DNA of 10,760 bases from positions 1 through 10,760 of the forward strand of contig JAPYPM010000065.1 in NCBI GenBank assembly GCA_029937635.1. The letters run 5' to 3'. Numbering within the stretch: the first letter of the stretch is position 1; each line of letters opens with the position of its first letter. Both the position numbers and the translations under genes were made by a program. Of the stretch, positions 1 to 6,227 are shown one piece after another. Origin of the DNA: Nitrospinaceae bacterium. GTDB lineage: Bacteria > Nitrospinota > Nitrospinia > Nitrospinales > VA-1. The notes under the pieces were generated by a model. The model searched no databases, was not told where the DNA came from, and saw nothing but the letters and a program-made list of their open reading frames with translations.

Positions 1-19
1 TTGAAGTATCGGACGACAT
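1..19 (+). repeat. 19-base direct repeat, left copy
   Basis: TTGAAGTATCGGACGACAT matches bases 1974-1992 at 18 of 19 positions in direct orientation, with a T/G difference at the seventh base. The repeat begins at the first base of the window, so it may extend further left. A match this long is unlikely by chance in 10.8 kb (rough expectation a few hundredths). The two copies bracket the sparse, relic-rich stretch, as attachment sites or a segmental duplication would. The role is inference. Confidence 0.55.
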
Positions 20-404
20 AACGAATTATTTGCCCTTTTAAGGTGATTGACCTGTTTGTTTTCCGTAAGTCACAAAAAACGTCAAAGTTTTGAAAAACTT
101 AAATTGCTAATAAAAAAAAGAAAAAACATTATATCACTTTATTCATAATGTGTTTGGAATCTGTATCGTTTCCGGTGCTGGCGGTAGGTGCCTAAGGCTG
201 GTATGTAGACTTTTGGTATTTTAATCAACCCGCCATCTCTCAATAATGTATGTTTGGTTAGGTTATTTTTAAATGGGAATAAATAAATTCGAAAAAGGGG
301 CAAACCAGAACAACGTCACCATAATGTAAGTAGCTAATGATGTGTTTTAATTATTTGATGTAATACGCTCAAATTCACGGGATATTTTCTGAGTAGGGCA
401 ATTT
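1..404. other. Gene-poor stretch with no confident gene
   Basis: No convincing intact gene is visible in these bases. The DNA is AT-rich, apart from a short G-rich patch near 170-205. A minus-strand frame is open from 315 to a TAA at 139-141, but it lacks an ATG or GTG start. A short near-palindrome at 85-100 (AAGTTTT, GA, AAAACTT) has no good T-run right behind it. The first 19 bases are one copy of a direct repeat, listed separately. The stretch is best read as intergenic or decayed DNA on the left side of a degraded element. Confidence 0.5.
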
Positions 405-725
405 ATGACCGAACATAATTTAGGGAAGTGAGATCATATTTTATATAGCCAAGGCAAAACATATACCATAAATAGCCATCAGATAGCGGTGTTCAATGTT
501 GATTGTAAAATTTTTGTTGTTGATAATGAATGTCCTCACTTGGGGGAAGCTTTGGGCAGTAGTAGGTTGGAAGGTAAATTAGTGACATGCCCGAACCACG
601 GTTGGCAATTTGATGTCACTGACGGAAAATGTATCACCGTTGATTGATGTGATAATGGATGCTTGGTTGTCACTTATCCTGTAAAGATAGAAAACGATGA
701 GATTATTTTGAGTTGGCCCTTATAA
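405..725 (+). pseudogene. Rieske [2Fe-2S] ferredoxin with two in-frame TGA codons
   Basis: Read through, this frame gives 106 residue positions, the usual size of a small Rieske ferredoxin of the type that carries electrons to ring-hydroxylating oxygenases or acts beside nitrite reductase. The cluster ligands are intact: CPH at 43-45 and CPNH at 62-65, with 16 residues between His45 and Cys62, followed by GWQFD, which matches the Rieske fold. The ATG at 405 sits 8 bases after a TAGGG ribosome-binding-like site. TGA codons at 429-431 (position 9) and 645-647 (position 81) interrupt it, and there is no frameshift. The gene ends with TAA at 723-725, and a hairpin terminator follows. Other genes here use TGA as a stop, so recent decay by point mutation (for example CGA or TGG to TGA) is the simplest explanation. 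Recoding is not excluded. No partner oxygenase is visible. Confidence 0.82.
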
Positions 726-797
726 GAAATTTTATTTTCCTAGGCTAGCTAGTAGCAAAGTTATTGATAGGATTTTAATAGTAGTTTTACTAAGTAT

Positions 798-837
798 AAA
801 AGCCGATTATTTCTTTCTGGAATTTTTCGGTTTTTTT
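798..837 (+). terminator. Hairpin terminator between convergent genes
   Basis: AAAAGCCGA (798-806) pairs with TCGGTTTTT (827-835) over nine positions with one G-T wobble. The loop is 20 bases, and a run of seven T covers 831-837. On the plus strand it would end transcription from the Rieske gene. On the minus strand the same stem is followed by CTTTTAT, and it lies just beyond the stop of the 76-residue minus ORF, so it may work both ways. The long loop lowers confidence. Confidence 0.5.
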
Positions 838-1066
838 ATTTAATGTGATTTGTTATATCGGCAAGCATCAATAAATTTTCATATTGCTTAGCCCAACCGT
901 TCGGGGGTTTTTTGCAAATATTCTTGGCTGTAACAAATGCACAGGTTTTTTCCATTGAGTTGTTTGAGCAATTATTTGAATTTTGATGCCGACATCCAAA
1001 TGTTTGGTGGGGTGAATCTTGTGGGTTTAGAGGGTCACTAGGATGAATGACTAAGGATGAGTTCAT
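836..1066 (-). CDS. Small four-cysteine protein, function unknown
   Basis: A 76-residue protein from an ATG at 1066. Four cysteines are regularly spaced at 25, 33, 42 and 51 (C-x7-C-x8-C-x8-C), and a PPNGWAKQY segment follows at 54-62. The second half looks like a compact folded, possibly metal-binding or disulfide-bonded domain. The first 20 residues are rich in Ser, Pro and Asp, and the true start could be further inside. There is no signal peptide or membrane segment. Its stop lies at a hairpin that also serves the convergent Rieske gene, which supports it being a transcribed unit. No strong ribosome-binding site precedes the ATG. The CAFV, NIC, PP, W pattern gives an impression of a conserved short family of hypothetical proteins, but I cannot name one. 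Confidence 0.5.
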   Translation of the reverse strand: MNSSLVIHPSDPLNPQDSPHQTFGCRHQNSNNCSNNSMEKTCAFVTAKNICKKPPNGWAKQYENLLMLADITNHIK

Positions 1067-1337
1067 TAATTCTAATTTAACATATATTGGCGATTTATCA
1101 AAAATATTTTCACGTTATTAAGTGATTTGTTCCTGTACGAGCAATGCTAGTTGGATTAGTCCTATATTTATCAAAAAACTACAAATGAAGGCGACATATG
1201 AGTTCATTGATCATAATTGGGTGGAATCTTCCTCTGATTTAACTTTCTGTTTTTGGTGAGCTGTTAGAAGTGGAAAACGTTTGAACAAAGAGGAAGCATT
1301 AAAAGAAAGATTGGGTGGGGAGAGTTTGATTTGGTTA

Positions 1338-1514
1338 TTATTTTTTGAAAAATTCATCATAATCATAAATAATTTTACCTCCAGTGACCGAAAGGATTTT
1401 ATCCATATAATTCCCATAATGGTCACGGGCTGATTTGTGTTTTTGTTTGAAAAATACTTTGTCAATTGGAGTTAGAAATACTTTTTCTTTATTTACAGTT
1501 GTTTTACTAGACAT
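1338..1514 (-). CDS. Small 58-residue protein, function unknown
   Basis: An ATG at 1514 opens a 58-codon frame ending in TAA at 1338-1340. An in-frame TAA lies two codons upstream, which fixes the start, and GGGAG sits right beside the ATG, unusually close for a ribosome-binding site. The protein has a basic N-terminal half, then an ARDHYGNYMDKIL segment (29-41), then GGKIIYDYDEFFKK at the C-terminus (45-58). This alternation of charged and aromatic residues looks like a real soluble protein and not random translation. There is no signal peptide or membrane segment. A longer, overlapping minus-strand frame (1211-1465) has much poorer composition and is taken as its shadow. I do not recognise the family. 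It lies in the relic-rich left stretch, so it may be a passenger or survivor of the inserted DNA. Confidence 0.5.
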   Translation of the reverse strand: MSSKTTVNKEKVFLTPIDKVFFKQKHKSARDHYGNYMDKILSVTGGKIIYDYDEFFKK

Positions 1515-1796
1515 GCTCCCTTATCGACATAATGATTCTATAACTATAGGCAAATAAATCCTTTATACAAAATTATTTAAGGTGATTGGTCGATTAAAAA
1601 AACTGAAGGTCGTAGCGGGTAAAAAAATATAGATTTTTGACACGGGAGTTACTTTACTGTAGTAAAAGAACAAAGCCTGTTACGTCCTCCCTTTAAAACA
1701 GACTCTGTTTCAGATGTGATCACATAAGGGATGTGGGCAATGCAATCTTCCTATAAACCAAGATTAAATGGTTAATAATAGCCATGTGAACAAAAG
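1515..1796. other. Non-coding or decayed stretch before the recombinase relic
   Basis: No intact gene is visible on either strand. Bases 1571-1588 repeat part of the window's left edge. A plus-strand reading at 1718-1753 gives DHIRDVGNAIFL, which resembles the HxxR box of tyrosine recombinases (usually HxLRHxxATxLL) with a residue lost. It lies about 35 codons before the candidate catalytic tyrosine, close to the 32 seen in XerD. That part is suggestive only. AAACAG, ACT, CTGTTT near 1698-1712 is a small hairpin without a T-run. Confidence 0.35.
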
Positions 1797-1890
1797 AGGT
1801 TGGGGCAAAAAGATATATCCGCAACGATTATCTATGTACGTGTTAATCGTGACAAATTGAAGCTAGCATCGCAATCATTTGACAAAAATC
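1797..1890 (+). pseudogene. C-terminal relic of a tyrosine recombinase/integrase
   Basis: The frame reads RLGQKDISATIIYVRV and then NRDKLKLASQSFDK. This follows the C-terminal signature of XerC/XerD and phage-type integrases (LGHxDISTTQIYTHV and a helix with xxRLKxxxxxF). The tyrosine codon at 1833-1835 is in the place of the catalytic nucleophile. The residue nine positions before it, normally the catalytic histidine of LGH, is here glutamine (CAA at 1806-1808); the spacing of nine is that of XerD. A TAG at 1779-1781 closes the frame upstream and no intact catalytic domain precedes it. Downstream the frame runs on past 1890 only because it lies antisense to the DUF4390 gene. I read it as the tail of a dead integrase beside a repeat that could be its attachment site. 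Confidence 0.6.
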
Positions 1891-1966
1891 TTCAAAAATC
1901 GTTAGATTTATTTTTGGAGATTTTTAAAAATTTATTTAGTAAGGAGTTTCGGTCGTTAAAAAATGT

Positions 1967-2647
1967 CTATTTATTGAAGGATCGGACGACATGGTTTGTT
2001 CCCTCAAAATTTATTTTATTTTTGCTTCTCTTTTTACTGTTTCTTCCAGTCTTCGCAAAATCTAAATCTGGATCAATGGAAAGTGGTGATGACTCTGCCC
2101 ATGCGGAGTTAAAATTATTGAACGGAAGAAAGAAGAGAAGTTCGCTGAATGGGAACCAAAAACTATCTGTTTCTAGGCTTGCTTTAATGCGAATATAATA
2201 TTTTTCATTAGAAGCTATTCGTCTGGCAGAAGCTATAGGGATGTTACTTAATGTGAGCATCATTTTTTGAGATTTTTGTTTGTTGCGTGTGGCTATTTTT
2301 CGCTTAACACCTTTTCCAGTTTCTGTGAAGCGATACACCTGCTTTAACGAGTCATATTTAATTACGTGCTTTATTATGTTTCTACTTATCAGGGTGTCAT
2401 TCCATAAATAATTTGCCTGTCGGAGCTCAGCCTCGAATATAAAAGTTAAGGGAATCCCATTCTCAACGGCCTCTTCAATGTCGGGAGTAAATCCTTCGAC
2501 CAGCCGTGCGTTAATCACGACTGTTTGCTTATTTGTTCCTACACCAATATTTACGAGAGAAGGTGTCGCTTCTACGGTTAACACCCCTATGAGAAGATGG
2601 GTCGTTAGAATTATCAATGCGGTAAAGTTTTTTAATCTAATTTCCAT
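1967..2647 (-). CDS. DUF4390 family exported protein
   Basis: A 226-residue protein with a basic start and a hydrophobic segment at about 8-27, fitting a signal peptide or membrane anchor. The mature part, about 30-190, matches the DUF4390 pattern: an acidic EEAVENGIPLTFIFEAEL stretch (about 58-75), then a W-N-D turn and KYDSLKQVYRF, as in this family's xYDALTRQYRL. It closes with a SELLFFLPFNNFNSAWAESSPL-like hydrophobic strand that normally ends the domain. The function of DUF4390 is not established. About 35 Lys/Asn-rich residues follow the domain and look like an added tail; their last codons come from the 19-base repeat. The gene overlaps the epimerase stop by 11 bases and is the last gene of the phoH-mutS operon. 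No clear terminator follows it. Confidence 0.82.
   Translation of the reverse strand: MEIRLKNFTALIILTTHLLIGVLTVEATPSLVNIGVGTNKQTVVINARLVEGFTPDIEEAVENGIPLTFIFEAELRQANYLWNDTLISRNIIKHVIKYDSLKQVYRFTETGKGVKRKIATRNKQKSQKMMLTLSNIPIASARRIASNEKYYIRIKASLETDSFWFPFSELLFFLPFNNFNSAWAESSPLSIDPDLDFAKTGRNSKKRSKNKINFEGTNHVVRSFNK
1974..1992 (+). repeat. 19-base direct repeat, right copy, at the 3' end of the DUF4390 gene
   Basis: TTGAAGGATCGGACGACAT differs from bases 1-19 at one position. Read on the minus strand it encodes the end of the DUF4390 protein (VVRSFN, just before the last lysine and stop). Integrases often target the 3' end of a gene and leave it intact, and an integrase relic lies about 85 bases away, so an attachment site is plausible. 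This is inference from position and repetition. Confidence 0.55.
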
Positions 2648-3560
2648 TATTTTTAAAAAAACTAAAAGTTTCAGAGAGCCCTTCTTTTAATGAAAACTGA
2701 GGAGACCAGTTAAGTGCCTCCTTTAACTTTTTATTATCAAGAGAACTTCGACGCTGCTCAAAATTATTTTTTTTCGAGGTTTGAGTAGCGATATTTGATT
2801 CTGAAACCTCTAGAATCAATTCAGTTAATTCATTAACAGTTGTTTCTTGGCCAGTCCCAACATTGAAAGTATCTGAGCCATTAAGGTTTAATGCTAATAA
2901 ATTAGCGTGCACAATATCTCTTATAAAAATATAATCTCTTGTCTGTTGTCCATCGCCGTTAATTATTGGAGCTTTTCCTTTTAACAATCGGTTGAAAAAT
3001 ATTGCTACAACCCCTGCTTCACCGTTAGGATTTTGACGAGGACCAAAAACATTACCATAACGAAAAATTATTGATTTAAGCCCATAGTGCTCTTTATAAA
3101 ACCTAAGATAGCCTTCTACGCTCAACTTCGAAAGTCCATATGGACTAGTCGGTTTTTTGGGGTGGTCTTCTTTAGCTGGGAAATAATCCTGTTCCCCGTA
3201 TATTGCTCCACCAGTAGATGCAAATATAAATTTATCGACCCCGCATTCTACGGCGTTTTGCAATAACTGTAAAGTACCAATAATATTTGATTTTGCATCC
3301 TTTACGGGGTTTTTAACTGAATCGCTGACAGATATTTGAGCTGCATGGTGATTAATCACCTCAATTCTTTCATTTTTAAGGATGTCTGCCAAGTCCGTAT
3401 CAGCAATTGATTTTTGATAAAAAGTAGCCTTTGGATTAATAAATTCTTTTTGTCCTTTTGACATATCATCAATTATGACGACATTATGTTTATTATTAAT
3501 ATAAGCATCGACAATATTCGATCCGATAAACCCTGCGCCACCAGTTACAAGTATGTTCAT
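2637..3560 (-). CDS. NAD-dependent sugar-nucleotide epimerase/dehydratase (extended SDR, GalE-like)
   Basis: A 307-residue extended short-chain dehydrogenase. The Rossmann nucleotide-binding motif TGGAGFIGS is at 6-14. Asp31-Asp32 at the end of the second strand indicates NAD rather than NADP. The active site has the STGG segment at 115-118 and YGLSK with Tyr141 and Lys145. RYGNVFGPRQ (167-176) and GDGQQTRDYIFIRDIVHA (202-219) are typical of UDP-glucose/UDP-GlcNAc 4-epimerases and close relatives. It probably interconverts UDP-sugars in the cytoplasm for surface polysaccharide or LPS; the exact sugar cannot be read from sequence. Its ATG overlaps the mutS stop as ATGA, suggesting translational coupling, and its own stop overlaps the DUF4390 start. 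A sugar enzyme directly behind mutS is an uncommon partner. Confidence 0.9.
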   Translation of the reverse strand: MNILVTGGAGFIGSNIVDAYINNKHNVVIIDDMSKGQKEFINPKATFYQKSIADTDLADILKNERIEVINHHAAQISVSDSVKNPVKDAKSNIIGTLQLLQNAVECGVDKFIFASTGGAIYGEQDYFPAKEDHPKKPTSPYGLSKLSVEGYLRFYKEHYGLKSIIFRYGNVFGPRQNPNGEAGVVAIFFNRLLKGKAPIINGDGQQTRDYIFIRDIVHANLLALNLNGSDTFNVGTGQETTVNELTELILEVSESNIATQTSKKNNFEQRRSSLDNKKLKEALNWSPQFSLKEGLSETFSFFKNNGN

Positions 3561-6217
3561 TTCTGTGTTTTTTTTATTAGTTTTTTAAGGTGATATAAAG
3601 TTTCCATGGCTTGTCTGGGTGATAAATTATCAGGTTCGATAGTCTCCAGTTCTTTAATTGCAGGGTGAACGGTTTTTAAAAATAGTTCGCCTTGTTCAAG
3701 TTGAGGTTCTAATATTTCTTCTTTCGACCGATCTATTTTTTTGGGCCCCACTTCGTCGAATTTGCATTTTTCCAGATTGAATAAAACTTCACGAGCACGG
3801 TTGAGTACCTTTTCTGGGAGACCAGCTAATCTTGCGACTTCTATTCCGTAACTTTTGTCAGCACCTCCTGAGATGATCTTTCGAAGAAAAATTATTTCAT
3901 CATTCCACTCTTTTACTTGTACCTTAAAGTTTTTTACTCCTTTTAAAACCAAAGCTAAGTCGGTGAGCTCGTGGTAGTGCGTCGCGAATAAAGTTTTTGG
4001 TCCTCCACCAGTATTACCATGTAAGTATTCAACGATTGACCATGCGATACTGATGCCATCAAAAGTGCTAGTTCCTCTACCAATTTCATCTAATATAATA
4101 AGACTTTTCTCTGTGGCATTATTTAAAATATTGGCGGTTTCGTTCATTTCAACCATGAATGTAGACATACCTTTTTGAAGATGATCTTGCGCGCCGACTC
4201 GTGAGAATATTCTATCTACAATACTTATTTGAGCTGAATCAGCGGGTATGAAACTTCCAATTTGTGCCATTAGTGTTATTAAGGATACCTGCCTTAGATA
4301 TGTAGACTTACCTGCCATATTAGGACCAGTGATAATAATTATTTGGTCCTCCGCATTATTGAGTTGTGTGTCATTTGTAATAAATTGATTTTCAGGAATG
4401 ATGCGTTCTATAAGTGGGTGCCGACCATTTTTGATTGTAAGGTCGGTTCCTTCAGAAATTTCAGGCTTTGAGTAATTATAGTTATGAGCTACTTCGGCAA
4501 GGGACATTGTTGCATCCAAGTTAGCGATAACGTGTGCCATTTTTTGAATTTTTAATCCATGTGATGCGACTTCCTCGCGAGTTTGTTGAAAAATTTTATA
4601 TTCTAGTTCTATTGCTTTTTCTTGGGCCCCAGTTATTCTTTCCTCAAATTCTTTTAGCTCTGGAGAAATAAAACGCTCTGCATTAACAAGAGACTGTTTC
4701 CGAATGTAGTCCAATGGAACGCGGTCCAGGTTTTTTTTGGTTATTTCAATATAGTAACCATAGATTTTATTGAATCCTACTTTCAATATTGAGATACCTG
4801 TGCGCTCTTTTTCTTTTGTCTCAAGCTGGGCAACCCAGTTTTTCCCATCGCGTGCGATTGATTTAAGTTGATCTAGTTCAGGGCTACATCCAGCTTTAAT
4901 ACAGTTTCCATCTTTAAGGCTTAAGGGTGGATCATCGACTATTTTTTTCTCAATAAGTTCGTGTAAGCTCTCAAGGTTGTCCCAGTCAAACTTAAATATA
5001 TTTAAAGAAGTATTATTACTTTGATTTAAAAGTTTTAATAGATTAGGTAAAACAGAAAGTGAAGTTTTTAGTGCGCTAATGTCGCGCGCGTTACAAACAG
5101 AAAGAGAAATACGCCCAAGTAGTCTTTCCATATCATGCACAGACTTGAGTTGGTCACGAATAGCCTGCCGTAGCAATAGATCGCTTTTAAAAAAATCTAC
5201 TTGCTCAAGCCTTTCTCTGATTAAGTGAATATCAATATTCGGTTTTAGAATCCACTCCCTAATACATCTAGCACCCATAGCTGTTTGTGATAGATCTAGT
5301 AAGTCTAATAAAGAGTTTTTTCGTTCTCCTTCACTTGACTTTACTAACTCCAAGTTTCTTACGGTTGCTTGATCCATGAGCATATAGTTTTGTATATTAA
5401 AGACATTGATCTTACTGATGTGTTTAAGTGCAGATTTTTGTGTTTTATGTAGATATTGAATAAGAGCTCCAGCAGAAGAAATTGCAAGTTTCATGTTTTC
5501 GCAACCAAACCCCTCAAGAGAACTGATTTTAAAATGTTCTATTAATAGTCTGTAGGAGTCCTTAAATGAAAAAGTCCAATTTTCGCAGGATTGTATTCTA
5601 TTCTCTCGGTCTTTAAGACATGTCGGTTTGTTGGAGCCAGCTACTAAGCTTTCAGACAGTATAATTTCTTTAGGGTCAAATTTTTCTATCTCATCTTGCA
5701 GTAATAACTCTCTGTCATTACCATGAAATTCTGTCACCTTAAAGAGACCGGTTGTTATATCCAAGGCAGCAAATCCCCAGCCATTAGCATTTGAATAAAG
5801 AGAAACTAGAAAGTGATTTTGCTTTGGATCGAGTAAGCTGTCATCTAAAATCGTCCCCGGCGTTACCACTCTCACTACTTCGCGCTTGACTAAACCCTTC
5901 GTTAACTTAGGGTCTTCTGTTTGTTCGCAAATGGCAACATTCTTGCCTGACTTGATGAGCTTGGCGATATAAGATTTTGAGGAGTGATGAGGAATACCAC
6001 ACATGGGAGTTGGATTGGCTTTATTTTTGTTTCTAGATGTAAGAGTGATTTCTAAAATTTCCGAGGCAATCTTGGCATCTTCATTAAACATTTCATAGAA
6101 ATCACCCATGCGAAAAAAAAGAATAGATTCAGGATGCTCTTTTTTAATGGTCATATATTGCTGCATCATTGGAGTTTCCTCTTCTGACTTAAAAATATTT
6201 TGAATGTAGTTGTTCAT
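3557..6217 (-). CDS. mutS: DNA mismatch repair protein MutS
   Basis: An 886-residue MutS, of normal length. It binds mismatched or looped DNA as a dimer and recruits MutL using ATP. The N-terminal mismatch-reading motif GDFYEMF is at 38-44, with Phe40 and Glu42 forming the F-x-E that stacks on the mismatch. The connector, lever and clamp domains fill about 130-600. The ATPase has Walker A GPNMAGKST at 631-639 (Lys637), Walker B ILDE ending in Asp710-Glu711, then GRGTSTFDG. The helix-turn-helix region with SYGIEVARLAGLP follows near 790, and a C-terminal tail carries the dimerisation part. It starts 10 bases after the HIT gene and overlaps the epimerase by four. No clear ribosome-binding site precedes its ATG, so coupled translation within the operon is likely. 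No mutL is visible. Confidence 0.97.
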   Translation of the reverse strand: MNNYIQNIFKSEEETPMMQQYMTIKKEHPESILFFRMGDFYEMFNEDAKIASEILEITLTSRNKNKANPTPMCGIPHHSSKSYIAKLIKSGKNVAICEQTEDPKLTKGLVKREVVRVVTPGTILDDSLLDPKQNHFLVSLYSNANGWGFAALDITTGLFKVTEFHGNDRELLLQDEIEKFDPKEIILSESLVAGSNKPTCLKDRENRIQSCENWTFSFKDSYRLLIEHFKISSLEGFGCENMKLAISSAGALIQYLHKTQKSALKHISKINVFNIQNYMLMDQATVRNLELVKSSEGERKNSLLDLLDLSQTAMGARCIREWILKPNIDIHLIRERLEQVDFFKSDLLLRQAIRDQLKSVHDMERLLGRISLSVCNARDISALKTSLSVLPNLLKLLNQSNNTSLNIFKFDWDNLESLHELIEKKIVDDPPLSLKDGNCIKAGCSPELDQLKSIARDGKNWVAQLETKEKERTGISILKVGFNKIYGYYIEITKKNLDRVPLDYIRKQSLVNAERFISPELKEFEERITGAQEKAIELEYKIFQQTREEVASHGLKIQKMAHVIANLDATMSLAEVAHNYNYSKPEISEGTDLTIKNGRHPLIERIIPENQFITNDTQLNNAEDQIIIITGPNMAGKSTYLRQVSLITLMAQIGSFIPADSAQISIVDRIFSRVGAQDHLQKGMSTFMVEMNETANILNNATEKSLIILDEIGRGTSTFDGISIAWSIVEYLHGNTGGGPKTLFATHYHELTDLALVLKGVKNFKVQVKEWNDEIIFLRKIISGGADKSYGIEVARLAGLPEKVLNRAREVLFNLEKCKFDEVGPKKIDRSKEEILEPQLEQGELFLKTVHPAIKELETIEPDNLSPRQAMETLYHLKKLIKKTQK

Positions 6218-6227
6218 GAGATAGAAC

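Noticed and set aside
170..205. G-rich patch with repeated GGTGC words as a possible structured RNA.
   Set aside because: Only a short palindrome (GCCTAAGGC) can be seen; no known RNA class fits.
645..680. Selenocysteine at the second TGA of the Rieske gene, supported by a 7-pair stem at 649-655/667-673.
   Set aside because: The stem-loop begins only one base after the TGA, so its apical loop is closer than bacterial SECIS elements allow; the position is outside the ligand sites, and a second TGA at codon 9 has no such element noted. Decay is simpler.
405..1337. TGA reassigned as a sense codon in this genome.
   Set aside because: mutS and the PTPS-like gene end in TGA with tightly overlapping next genes, and none of the long genes contains in-frame TGA, so the genome uses it as a stop.
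1211..1465. An 84-codon minus-strand frame.
   Set aside because: Low-quality composition, no similarity noticed, and it overlaps the better 58-codon frame in another phase.
1900..1966. Hairpin after the DUF4390 gene (AAAAATC and GATTTTT arms).
   Set aside because: Almost pure AT stem with a long loop and no clear T-run position; too weak to call a terminator.
1891..2198. The open plus-strand frame continuing after the recombinase relic.
   Set aside because: From about 1967 it is antisense to the well-supported DUF4390 gene; only the part up to about 1890 resembles a protein family.
2478..2690. A 70-codon plus-strand frame.
   Set aside because: Antisense shadow of the DUF4390 and epimerase genes.
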